Shown here piece after piece: positions 1 to 8,425 of a DNA stretch of 18,848 nt. The stretch spans positions 1-18,848 of the forward strand of contig CAYTIE010000021.1 in assembly GCA_964437815.1 (NCBI GenBank). Reading direction: 5' to 3'. The translations under genes were made by a program, and so were the position numbers. The number at the start of each line of letters is the position of its first letter. Within the stretch, counting starts at the first letter, position 1. The notes under the pieces are model-generated. The model saw nothing but the letters and a program-made list of their open reading frames with translations. It was not told the DNA's origin and ran no database searches. Source of the stretch: Marisimplicoccus sp964437815 (GTDB lineage: Bacteria; Bacteroidota; Bacteroidia; Flavobacteriales; Flavobacteriaceae).

Positions 1-1262
1 TTAGCTTATCTATTGATGAGGCTATTGAGTATGGCATAAAAAATAATCGAAATCTAATGAATGCTGAACGGGAAATTTTAATGGCGTATAATCAGAAATG
101 GGAAACAATTGCAACTGGATTGCCTCAGATAACAGCAAATCTAGACTATTCAAATTACATTGAATTACCAACTTCTCTAATCCCATTAGAAAAATTTGGT
201 GGCCCTCCTGGCGAATTCTCCGAAGTTCAATTTGGACTTGAACAATCAGCTTTTGGGTCAATGAGAATGGAACAGCAAATTTTTGATGGATCCTGGATAG
301 TCGGTCTTCAAGCTACTAAAATTTATCTTGAAACTTCAAAAAACTTTTATGAAAAAACACTTCTCGAAGTTAAAGAAGGTGTAATTAAATTATACAGCCT
401 TGTTTCAATTTTAAAAGAAGGTGTTCGTTTGTTAGAAAATAATGTTGAAAATTTTAAAAAAGATTATTATGAAATCTCTGAACTTTATAATAATGGATTT
501 GAAGAAATTGAAAATGTCGAACAAATTAAAATTACACTAGCACAATCTGAATTTTTACTTAAGCAAACAGAGAAAACATATGATAATCAAAAGGAATTAT
601 TAAAATTAATTCTTGGGATTAAGCTTGATGATCAATTAATACTGACAACAGACGTCGAACAATTTATATCTGGTGATATTGTCTTTAATAAGTCTATCGT
701 GGACTTTATACCAGAAAATAATATTGATATAAAAATTTCAAAAAATTCCTTTGAAACAAAGAAACTTGAATACAAATTAGAACAATCAAAAAGATTACCT
801 AAGATTAAAGGGTTTTATAGTAATACTTTTACAGGATACAATGATGATTTTAAGTTTTTACAAAGTGACCAAAAATGGTTTGGCTCATCTGTATTTGGGA
901 TTAATCTTAAAGTTCCAATTTTCACATCTCTAGGATTAAGAGCTTCCTCTCAAAAGGCTAAGTATGCAATGGACAATGCTGAGACAAGTTATGTTGATCA
1001 AAAAGAACGAACACGTGCCCTTGTTAAACAAAAACTTAATGATTATCTACTAGCTTTAGATTCATATAATATTGATAGAGAAAACATGATGTTGTCAATT
1101 TCTATAGAAGAAAAAAATTCTATCAAATTTTTTGAAGGAATGGTCTCCTCTTTTGAATTAAGGCAAGCTCAAAATCAACTTTTAAATGCTCAACAAAAAT
1201 ATTTAAACTCAGTAATCAATTTAATTTCTATATATGCTGAGTTAGAAACTCTATTTAACTAA
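1..1262 (+). CDS. TolC-family outer-membrane efflux protein, 5' end cut by window edge
   Basis: This is the outer-membrane channel component of a tripartite efflux pump, which carries substrate from the adaptor/permease across the periplasm and outer membrane. The reading frame is open to the left edge: codons from base 3 read SLSIDEAIEYGIKNNRNL, a typical start of the first TolC helical repeat (LsldeAiexalxnNpxl). The true start and signal peptide therefore lie outside the window, and the ATG at base 57 is internal. About 419 residues are visible, rich in long amphipathic helices and ending with the second repeat's helix (FFEGMVSSFELRQAQNQLLN, a common TolC-family pattern). The stop at 1260-1262 lies 14 bases before a lipoprotein adaptor, which is followed by an RND permease, so the three form one operon. 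Substrate cannot be told from sequence. Family assignment is firm; I give no gene symbol. Confidence 0.9.
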   Translation, partial: SLSIDEAIEYGIKNNRNLMNAEREILMAYNQKWETIATGLPQITANLDYSNYIELPTSLIPLEKFGGPPGEFSEVQFGLEQSAFGSMRMEQQIFDGSWIVGLQATKIYLETSKNFYEKTLLEVKEGVIKLYSLVSILKEGVRLLENNVENFKKDYYEISELYNNGFEEIENVEQIKITLAQSEFLLKQTEKTYDNQKELLKLILGIKLDDQLILTTDVEQFISGDIVFNKSIVDFIPENNIDIKISKNSFETKKLEYKLEQSKRLPKIKGFYSNTFTGYNDDFKFLQSDQKWFGSSVFGINLKVPIFTSLGLRASSQKAKYAMDNAETSYVDQKERTRALVKQKLNDYLLALDSYNIDRENMMLSISIEEKNSIKFFEGMVSSFELRQAQNQLLNAQQKYLNSVINLISIYAELETLFN

Positions 1263-1276
1263 CATATTACAGTAAA

Positions 1277-2437
1277 ATGAAAAAATTAATAATATATCTC
1301 TCTCTAATCCTCCTCCTTGGTTGTAACTCTTCAAGAAACTCTTCAATTAATGATCTTATTAATAAGGGAGATCTTGAAACTTTGAAAAAAAGGAAAAAAG
1401 AATATGTTGATCTTATAAATGATTTGAGATTAGACCTAAATGAAATTAATAAAGGCATAACGTTATTAGATGAGAATGAACAAATCCAAGTTATTTCAAA
1501 ATTTAATGTTATTGAAAAAGAATTTAATACCTATGTTAAGCTTCAAGCAAACCTTAAGTCTAGGAAAAATGTTGTAATACTATCAGAATTTCAAGGTACA
1601 TTGAAAAATTTGTTTGTTAAAGAAGGGCACCTTGTTAAAAAGGGACAACTTCTCGCAGAAATTAATGATTCTGGATTAAAGGAACAGCTAGATCAAATGT
1701 TAATTCAAGCAAATTATACACAAGACAATTTCGATAGAGTAAAAAGGTTATGGGAAAAAAATATCGGTTCTGAGATGCAGTTTTTAAAAGCAAAAAGTGA
1801 CTTTGAAACAAGTAATAAGATGGTTGAGCAGATTAGAGATCAACTTTCAAAAACAAAGATTTATGCTCCTTTTGATGGAGAGATTGATGAGATCATTTCA
1901 AATTTAGGATCAAATCTTGTTCCAGGTTCTCCAATACTTAGAGTAGTTAATCTTGACATAATATATGCGGAAGCCCAAGTTCCTGAAAAATATGTTTCTT
2001 CGATCTCTATAGGGACAGAAGCTATTATTTCTATCCCCCTTTTAAATAAAGAATTGACTTCAAAAATTGTACAAACTGGAAACTTTATTAACCCAAACAG
2101 TAGGACATTTAGAATTGAAGCTCCTGTTGAGAATAAGGATAAAAGAATAAAACAAAATCTTAATGCAAGAATTAAAATAAAAAATTATAGTAATGACAAA
2201 TCGATAGTCGTTCCGCTAAGAGTTTTAAGTGAAGATGCATCCGGTAAACCTTTTCTTTACAAATTAGTTACAACTGATAAAAAGGACATTTTTCTAACAG
2301 TCAAAAGTTTTGTAATAACAGGGGCTAATTATAATCAAGAAATTGAGATAACACAAGGGGTCTCTATAGGAGATATTATAGTTCTTGAAGGTGCCAATAA
2401 TGTTGAAGATAATCAAAGAGTTAGAGTGATAGAATAA
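1277..2437 (+). CDS. RND efflux periplasmic adaptor (membrane fusion) lipoprotein
   Basis: This 386-residue protein is the adaptor linking the inner-membrane RND permease to the TolC channel. The N-terminus is a lipoprotein signal with lipobox LLGC and lipidated Cys16, so the protein should be membrane-anchored on the periplasmic side. Residues about 25-85 form a charged, helical, coiled-coil-like segment placed before the lipoyl domain, which is longer than in AcrA. The biotinyl-lipoyl-like half-motif (FVKEGHLVKKGQLLAEI) follows at about residues 114-130, then a helical hairpin, the second lipoyl half (IYAPFDGEIDEI), and beta-barrel and membrane-proximal domains. It lies 14 bases after the channel gene and 9 bases before the permease gene. 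Known family function gives the role; the substrate is unknown. Confidence 0.92.
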   Translation: MKKLIIYLSLILLLGCNSSRNSSINDLINKGDLETLKKRKKEYVDLINDLRLDLNEINKGITLLDENEQIQVISKFNVIEKEFNTYVKLQANLKSRKNVVILSEFQGTLKNLFVKEGHLVKKGQLLAEINDSGLKEQLDQMLIQANYTQDNFDRVKRLWEKNIGSEMQFLKAKSDFETSNKMVEQIRDQLSKTKIYAPFDGEIDEIISNLGSNLVPGSPILRVVNLDIIYAEAQVPEKYVSSISIGTEAIISIPLLNKELTSKIVQTGNFINPNSRTFRIEAPVENKDKRIKQNLNARIKIKNYSNDKSIVVPLRVLSEDASGKPFLYKLVTTDKKDIFLTVKSFVITGANYNQEIEITQGVSIGDIIVLEGANNVEDNQRVRVIE

Positions 2438-2446
2438 GGTGTTATA

Positions 2447-5400
2447 ATGAATATAAAAAACAAAGAGTTCTTCCTTTCAAGTTGGGCAATAAATAATAAA
2501 ACTATTATTTATGTCATAATGGTATTGTTCTTAATATCAGGGATTACTGCATATAAAACAATGCCTAGAGAACTTTTTCCAGAAATTAATTCAACTAATA
2601 TTTTTGTAACAACAATATTCCCAGGTAATACTGCTGAAGAAATTGAAAAACTAATAACTGATCCTCTTGAAGAGGAATTAAGAGGTGTTAAAGATTTAAA
2701 TGAAATAACTTCAAGTTCTAGTGAGGGAATCTCTATAATAAATATTGAATTTGATGATGATATAACTACAGAGCTTGCTAGACGAAGAACTAAAGATTTA
2801 GTAGATAATGTAATTGTTAAAGCAGATTGGCCGATATATAATAATGCAAAAGTTGATCCTAGTATTTTTGAATTTGATATATCTGAAAGATATCCTGTTC
2901 TTAATATTAGTATGGTTGGAGATTTTCCTGTTGAAGAATTTAAAAATTATGCTGAGTATTTAGAAAAAAGAATTGAAAAATTACCTCAAATAAAAACTGT
3001 AGAAATAAGAGGAATACAAGATTTCGAAGTTGAGGTTGCTGTAGACCCTTATAGAATGGCCGCTTCAAAAACAAGTTTTAAAAATATTATTGATGCTATT
3101 TCTGCTGAAAACATTACCATATCAGCCGGTAGCTTAATTGCTGATGGTCAAAGAAGAAATCTTAAAGTAATTGGAGAAGTTAATGACCCAGAAAAATTAA
3201 AAAAGTTTATTGTAAACAGAAATAATGGTCCAGTATATCTTGAAGATGTTGCAAAAGTGTCTTTCAAGGAGAAAGAAGCGACTTCTTTTACCAGATCATT
3301 CAAAGAAAAAACTGTTATGCTTGAGGTAATTAAAAGAGGTGGGGAAAATGCCATTTTTGCTTCAAATTCAATTCAAGAAATAATTAGCAATGCAAAAGAA
3401 AAAGTCTTTCCAGAAAATCTTGAAGTAATAATTCAGAATGATGAATCAGATTATACAATTAATGCGGTAAATGACTTGATGAATAATCTAATTTTTGGAA
3501 TAATTCTAGTTGTTACAGTATTAACATTTTTCCTAGGACTTAGAAATGCACTTTTTGTTGGTTTTGCAATACCAATGTCAATGTTTATGTCATTAATGAT
3601 TTTATCCTATTTTGGATTTACTTTAAATAGGATGGTTCTCTTTGGTCTTGTTATGGGACTAGGTCTATTAGTTGACAATGGGATCGTTGTTGTAGAAAAT
3701 ATATACAGACTAATGGCAAAAGAAGGGATGTCAAGAATTCAAGCTGCAAAAGTGGGAGTAGGAGAAGTAGCTATGCCAATTATAGTATCAACTGCAACTA
3801 CAATAGCAGCATTTATACCATTGGGTGGATGGCCAGGTATTATAGGTGAATTTATGATTTATTTTCCTATAACACTCTCTGCAATTTTAGGTTCATCACT
3901 TATTGTTGCTATATTTTTTAATTCCATGCTAGTATCAAGTTTTATGAATCTTAGTGAACAAGAAATTAGCAGAAAAAATTTAATAAGGATGACATATATT
4001 CTAGGTGGATTTGCATTAGTTTTTGTAATATTTAAGGATACAAGAGCTATTGGATCTTTATTAATATTTATTCTCGGTTTGTTTTGGTCATATAAATATA
4101 TTGTTAAAGATCTTGCACTAAATTTTCAGAATACATTTCTAGTGAAAATTGAAAATTTATATGATAGGTTTTTAAAATATGCACTATCAGGAGTAAAGCC
4201 ATATCTTTTTGTTGGAGGAACTGTCTTAATGTTATTTTTCTCCTCATTCTTATTTAGCATTTTTCCTCCAGCAGTAGAGTTTTTCCCTGACAATGAACCT
4301 AGACAAATATTAGTTTATGTAGAATACCCTGAAGGAACTGATATTAAAAAAACAAATAGTACTTCTATTTTAATTGAAAATGAAATTTATAATGTTGTTA
4401 ATGATGATAAGTATTTAGATTCTGGTTATAATTTCATGATAGAGTCAGCGATTTCTCAAGTAGGAGAAGGTGCTGGTAACCCACAAACAGATGCAGGAGG
4501 TACTGGGGAAATCCCACATAAAGCATTAATTACATTAACAGCTAGAGAATTCAAATATAGAAGAGGTCTCTCAAGTGAAGATTTACGAAAAAATATTCAG
4601 GTTCAACTTTTAGAGAAATTTCCTGGAATTGCGATTTCTGTTGAAAAGATTCAAGAAGGTCCACCAACAGGTTATCCTGTTAATATTGAAATCTCTGGAG
4701 AAGACTATGAAGAACTTGTGGAGTCAGCTATATCAATGAGAAATTTCTTGAGTGAAGAGAATATTGAAGGAATTGAGCAATTAAAAATAGATGTTACAAA
4801 AAGTAAACCAGGTATTGAATTTGTGGTAGATAGAGAAAAAGCTGGCGAACTTGGTATTCCAACTGGTTTAGTTGGGCAAACTTTAAGAAATTCTATTATT
4901 GGAAAAAAAGCAGGGGTATATAAAGAAAAAGGAGAAGACTATGATATCAATGTCCGTTTTGCCGAAGAATATAAAAATGATCTTAATGCATTGATAAACC
5001 AAAATATTGTTTTTAGAGATCAGTCTAATGGTAAAATAAAAACTATTCCTATTGCATCGGTAGTTTATGAAAAAAATACTACATCATTTAATGCAATTAA
5101 ACATATTGATCTTGAAAGAGTTGTAACACTGTACTCATCAATTTTAGCGGGATATAATGCTCAGCAGGTAGTAAATAATATAAAAATTGCACTAACTGGA
5201 TATGAAATATCTGAAGATGTTGACTATAGATTTACAGGAGAAATTGAAGAGCAAGCTGAGAATCAATCGTTTTTATCAGGAGCATTAATTACAGCTTTAG
5301 CTTTTATTGTTATGTTACTGATTTTCCAGTTCAGTTCAATATCAAAACCTATGATTGTTCTGATTTCAATCATATTGAGTTTTACAGGAGTTCTTTTAGG

Positions 5401-5872
5401 AATAGTAATATTTAACATGAAGTTTAGCATTCTTATGACAATGCTTGGAATAATTTCACTAGCAGGAGTAATCGTTAATAATGCTGTAGTTCTTATTGAC
5501 TATACTCAACTACTGTTTGATAGAAAAAAACTAGATTTAAATCTATCTAAAAACACATTATTAGACAAAGAAACGGCTCTTAATCTTGTAGTTCAAGCTG
5601 GTGGGGCAAGATTAAAACCAGTTTTATTAACAGCAATCACAACTATTTTTGGTTTAATACCTCTAGCTGCTGGACTAAATATTGATTTCTTTAGTCTATT
5701 TGGATCCTGGGATCCTAATATTTATCTAGGAGGAGATAATGTTATATTTTGGGGCCCTCTTGCATGGACTGTGATATTTGGATTATCCTTTGCGACTTTC
5801 CTTACTCTAATTGTTGTCCCATCTATGTACTACATAGTTCATTGCCTAAAGTTAAAACTTAAGAATATCTAA
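2447..5872 (+). CDS. RND-family efflux transporter permease (HAE-type)
   Basis: This 1141-residue inner-membrane pump resembles AcrB and MdtB and would be the energised part of the tripartite exporter. It shows the duplicated RND plan: TM1 (residues about 18-35), a large periplasmic loop, a block of helices from about 340, a second periplasmic loop from about 615, and a last helix block from about 945. The TM4 signature reads GLLVDNGIVVVENIY, so the second aspartate of the usual DD pair is Asn411. The TM10 signature reads GVIVNNAVVLIDY, with Asn1011 where AcrB has Lys940. Two extra hydrophobic segments occur at about residues 515-553, in the linker between the two halves. The end of the second half has a long loop (FGSWDPNIYLGGDNVIFWGP), which I associate with Bacteroidota members. 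It is the third gene of the efflux operon. Whether drugs, bile-like compounds or metals are exported is not decidable. Confidence 0.94.
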   Translation: MNIKNKEFFLSSWAINNKTIIYVIMVLFLISGITAYKTMPRELFPEINSTNIFVTTIFPGNTAEEIEKLITDPLEEELRGVKDLNEITSSSSEGISIINIEFDDDITTELARRRTKDLVDNVIVKADWPIYNNAKVDPSIFEFDISERYPVLNISMVGDFPVEEFKNYAEYLEKRIEKLPQIKTVEIRGIQDFEVEVAVDPYRMAASKTSFKNIIDAISAENITISAGSLIADGQRRNLKVIGEVNDPEKLKKFIVNRNNGPVYLEDVAKVSFKEKEATSFTRSFKEKTVMLEVIKRGGENAIFASNSIQEIISNAKEKVFPENLEVIIQNDESDYTINAVNDLMNNLIFGIILVVTVLTFFLGLRNALFVGFAIPMSMFMSLMILSYFGFTLNRMVLFGLVMGLGLLVDNGIVVVENIYRLMAKEGMSRIQAAKVGVGEVAMPIIVSTATTIAAFIPLGGWPGIIGEFMIYFPITLSAILGSSLIVAIFFNSMLVSSFMNLSEQEISRKNLIRMTYILGGFALVFVIFKDTRAIGSLLIFILGLFWSYKYIVKDLALNFQNTFLVKIENLYDRFLKYALSGVKPYLFVGGTVLMLFFSSFLFSIFPPAVEFFPDNEPRQILVYVEYPEGTDIKKTNSTSILIENEIYNVVNDDKYLDSGYNFMIESAISQVGEGAGNPQTDAGGTGEIPHKALITLTAREFKYRRGLSSEDLRKNIQVQLLEKFPGIAISVEKIQEGPPTGYPVNIEISGEDYEELVESAISMRNFLSEENIEGIEQLKIDVTKSKPGIEFVVDREKAGELGIPTGLVGQTLRNSIIGKKAGVYKEKGEDYDINVRFAEEYKNDLNALINQNIVFRDQSNGKIKTIPIASVVYEKNTTSFNAIKHIDLERVVTLYSSILAGYNAQQVVNNIKIALTGYEISEDVDYRFTGEIEEQAENQSFLSGALITALAFIVMLLIFQFSSISKPMIVLISIILSFTGVLLGIVIFNMKFSILMTMLGIISLAGVIVNNAVVLIDYTQLLFDRKKLDLNLSKNTLLDKETALNLVVQAGGARLKPVLLTAITTIFGLIPLAAGLNIDFFSLFGSWDPNIYLGGDNVIFWGPLAWTVIFGLSFATFLTLIVVPSMYYIVHCLKLKLKNI

Positions 5873-5893
5873 TTATATTTATAATAATTTAAT

Positions 5894-7630
5894 ATGTATA
5901 GAACAAACAATTGTGGTGAGTTAAACTCAAGTTTTGTTGATCAAGAAGTTAAGCTTTCAGGATGGGTTAATAAAATTCGAACAAAAGGTTTCATTGTCTG
6001 GATTGACCTTAGGGATAGATATGGAATTACCCAACTAGTTTTTGATAAAGAGAGAACAGATGTCTCAGTTTTTGAAGCTGCAAATAAGCTAGGCAGAGAA
6101 TTTGTTATTGAAATTGATGGAACAGTTATAAAGAGGAAAGACATTAATAAAAATATACCTACAGGAGAAATTGAAGTATTAGTATCAAATCTTAAAATTT
6201 TAAACCCTTCAATTACTCCTCCCTTTACATTAGAAAATGAAACAGATGGAGGGGATGAATTAAGAATGAAGTTCAGATATCTTGATCTTAGGAGACAGCC
6301 AATAAAAGAAAACTTAATTTTTAGAAATAAACTGTCATTAGAAGTACGAAATTATTTATCTGATAATGGTTTTCTTGATATTGAAACACCTTATTTAATT
6401 AAATCTACTCCAGAAGGAGCTAGAGACTTTGTTGTTCCTTCAAGGATGCATCCAGAGCAATATTACGCCCTCCCTCAATCACCTCAAATATTCAAACAAC
6501 TTATAATGATTGGTGGACTTGACAAATATTATCAGATTGTAAAATGTTTTAGAGATGAAGACCTAAGAGCAGATAGACAACCTGAATTTACCCAGATTGA
6601 TTGTGAAATGTCCTTTGTTAATGAGTCTGATGTTCTAGAACAATTTGAAGGTTTGATCTTACATTTATTAAAAAAGTTTGGAAAAACAGTAAATACTTTT
6701 CCAAAACTTACATACAAAGATGCTTTAGAAAATTATGGTACAGATAAACCGGATTTAAGATTTGAAATAAAAATCAATGAAATTACTGAAAGCGTCAAGG
6801 GTAAAAATTTTAACATTTTTGATAAAGCTGAGTATATAGGATGTCTAGTTCTACCGAAAAAAGCTGAAGTATCTAGAAAAGAAATTGACAACCTTACTGA
6901 ATGGGTAAAAAGACCACAAATTGGAGCAAATGGTATTTTATGGATCAAAAATAATGGTGACGATGCTATTAAATCATCTTTTGATAAATTTTTTACCTCT
7001 GATGATTTAAAAAGTCTAACAAAAAATCTTGACAGTAAGTCAGGAGATCTTCTACTTATAATGGCAGGAACAAAAAAAGAAACTCTAGAACATCTTGGGA
7101 CACTTAGGCTAGAAATAGGCAAGAGATATGATTTCATAAACTATGATTTGTTCTGCCCAGCTTGGATAACAGACTTCCCTCTTTTTGAATATGATAATGA
7201 TGAAAAAAAGTTTAAGTCAATGCATCATCCTTTTACATCTCCAAACAAGGAAAGTCTAAATCATTTAGATTCAAACCCTGAAAATGTTATTGCAAATGCA
7301 TATGACCTTGTCTTAAATGGGAACGAAATTGGGGGTGGTTCAATTAGAATTCATGATTTTAACACACAAATGAGAATATTTGAAATTCTTGGAATGTCAA
7401 AAAAGGAATATGAGAGTCAATTTGGATTCTTAATTGAAGCTCTTAAATATGGAGCACCTCCTCATGGAGGGATTGCATTTGGGCTAGATAGATTGGCTGC
7501 TGTTCTTAATAATAAAGATGTAATAAGAGATTTTATTGCATTCCCAAAAAATAATAGTGGAAAAGATTTAATGATTGATGCTCCAGCAAAACTTACTAAA
7601 GAGCAACTTAAGGATCTGACAGAAAAATAA
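5894..7630 (+). CDS. aspS: Aspartyl-tRNA synthetase (bacterial type)
   Basis: This class IIb synthetase charges tRNA-Asp with aspartate in the cytoplasm. Its 578 residues are close to the roughly 590 usual for bacterial AspRS. The order is: N-terminal OB-fold anticodon-binding domain (residues 1-110, with LSGWVNKIRTKGFIVWIDLRD), motif 1 in the 140-185 region (FLDIETPYLIKSTPEGARDF), motif 2 at about 219-240 (FRDEDLRADRQPEFTQIDCE), the bacterial GAD insertion (about 290-420), and motif 3 at about 525-534 (GGIAFGLDRL with the class II arginine, Arg533). All catalytic motifs look intact. The ATG follows the RND permease stop by 21 bases and its own stop overlaps the next small gene by one base. 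No separate promoter is obvious in the 21-base spacer, so it may be partly expressed from the efflux operon. Confidence 0.98.
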   Translation: MYRTNNCGELNSSFVDQEVKLSGWVNKIRTKGFIVWIDLRDRYGITQLVFDKERTDVSVFEAANKLGREFVIEIDGTVIKRKDINKNIPTGEIEVLVSNLKILNPSITPPFTLENETDGGDELRMKFRYLDLRRQPIKENLIFRNKLSLEVRNYLSDNGFLDIETPYLIKSTPEGARDFVVPSRMHPEQYYALPQSPQIFKQLIMIGGLDKYYQIVKCFRDEDLRADRQPEFTQIDCEMSFVNESDVLEQFEGLILHLLKKFGKTVNTFPKLTYKDALENYGTDKPDLRFEIKINEITESVKGKNFNIFDKAEYIGCLVLPKKAEVSRKEIDNLTEWVKRPQIGANGILWIKNNGDDAIKSSFDKFFTSDDLKSLTKNLDSKSGDLLLIMAGTKKETLEHLGTLRLEIGKRYDFINYDLFCPAWITDFPLFEYDNDEKKFKSMHHPFTSPNKESLNHLDSNPENVIANAYDLVLNGNEIGGGSIRIHDFNTQMRIFEILGMSKKEYESQFGFLIEALKYGAPPHGGIAFGLDRLAAVLNNKDVIRDFIAFPKNNSGKDLMIDAPAKLTKEQLKDLTEK

Positions 7631-7887
7631 TGGGGTTATATAGTAAAAATATTTTCATAAAAATTCTTGCGATTTTACTTTTTGGAGGAATTTTATTCGG
7701 TGTCTACTATAGAGAAATAATTGAAACATCTATGGGAGATAAAATTATAGGGTTCTTTGTAATATTTGGAGTATTTATATTCATGCCTTTATTTTTAGTC
7801 TATCGTCTTAAAGGGAAAAAATTTCAAGACTATACCTTAAGTGATAAAAATATCAAGAAGATGAGGGAAAGATCAGGTAAAAATTAA
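7630..7887 (+). CDS. Small two-helix membrane protein coupled to aspS, function unknown
   Basis: This 85-residue protein has two predicted membrane helices (residues about 8-26 and 37-57) followed by a basic cytoplasmic tail (YRLKGKKFQDYTLSDKNIKK). Its ATG shares one base with the aspS stop (TAATG), an arrangement that usually means translational coupling, so I take it as a real gene. There is no signal peptide cleavage site or enzymatic motif. The positive tail suggests an inner-membrane protein with both ends in the cytoplasm. I do not recognise a named family; from memory, small membrane proteins in this position are seen in related flavobacteria, which I could not check. Its stop overlaps the convergent stop of the deaminase gene. 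Confidence 0.75.
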   Translation: MGLYSKNIFIKILAILLFGGILFGVYYREIIETSMGDKIIGFFVIFGVFIFMPLFLVYRLKGKKFQDYTLSDKNIKKMRERSGKN

Positions 7888-8321
7888 TTTCTCAATTTTT
7901 TAAAAAAATTATCAATCAAATCCTTTGATTCTGATTCTAAAACACCAGATTTTTCTTGAATTTTTTTATTTAACTGTATTTTTTGGCTTTTATATCCCTT
8001 TTCAGGATCATCTACAGCATATACAATCCTAGAAATTTTTGACCAGTAAATAGCTCCATAACACATTAAACATGGTTCTAGTGTAGTGTATAATGTACAA
8101 CCCTGTAGATATTTAGAATTAAGATAGTCACTGGCTGATGTAATTGCTAATATTTCAGCATGAGCTGTAGAGTCATTTAATAGCTCAACCATATTGTGTG
8201 CTCTTGAAATTACATTATTTTCATAAACAATTACAGCCCCCACAGGAACCTCATTGTTCTCTTTTGCTAATCTAGCTTGAGATAATGCAAACTTCATAAA
8301 ATATGCGTCATTCTTAACCAT
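7884..8321 (-). CDS. tadA: Nucleoside/tRNA-specific adenosine deaminase (TadA-like)
   Basis: This 145-residue zinc-dependent deaminase probably converts adenosine-34 of tRNA-Arg to inosine. The zinc site is complete: His54 and Glu56 (TAHAEI, with Glu56 the proton shuttle), and Cys84 and Cys87 (TLEPCLMC). EVPVGAVIV near residues 24-32 and ISRAHNMVELLNDSTAHAE match TadA more than cytidine or guanine deaminases. I choose the ATG at 8321 because the family's conserved region begins almost at once; the frame stays open to 8492, but that extension overlaps polA on the other strand and has no family similarity. The gene is divergent from polA and convergent with the small membrane protein. A broader 'nucleoside deaminase' label is the main alternative. 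Confidence 0.85.
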   Translation of the reverse strand: MVKNDAYFMKFALSQARLAKENNEVPVGAVIVYENNVISRAHNMVELLNDSTAHAEILAITSASDYLNSKYLQGCTLYTTLEPCLMCYGAIYWSKISRIVYAVDDPEKGYKSQKIQLNKKIQEKSGVLESESKDLIDNFFKKLRN

Positions 8322-8364
8322 ATTTACTAAATTACAAAAAGACTTAATTAAATAAACGAAGTTA

Positions 8365-8372
8365 TATATTTG
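8365..8372 (+). promoter_or_regulatory. Bacteroidota -7 element (TATATTTG) upstream of polA
   Basis: TATATTTG matches the Bacteroidota TAnnTTTG -7 consensus exactly and lies 53 bases before the polA ATG in the divergent tadA-polA spacer. It would place the transcription start near 8377. I see no good TTG at the -33 position, so this is a motif match only. Confidence 0.45.
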
Positions 8373-8425
8373 TATGATTCTGTTAAGTTTATTTATGTTG
8401 ATATTACAAACTAAAATGCTGAATA

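Noticed and set aside
6733..7137. A 134-codon open frame on the minus strand inside aspS, and a shorter one at 6532-6717
   Set aside because: Both lie wholly inside the well-supported aspS gene, have Ser/Pro/Leu-rich shadow composition and match no family. They are read-throughs of the complementary frame.
7895..7915. A/T-only inverted repeat near the end of the deaminase gene as a bidirectional terminator
   Set aside because: It has no G-C pairs, lies in coding sequence and is the kind of A-run/T-run expected by chance at this base composition.
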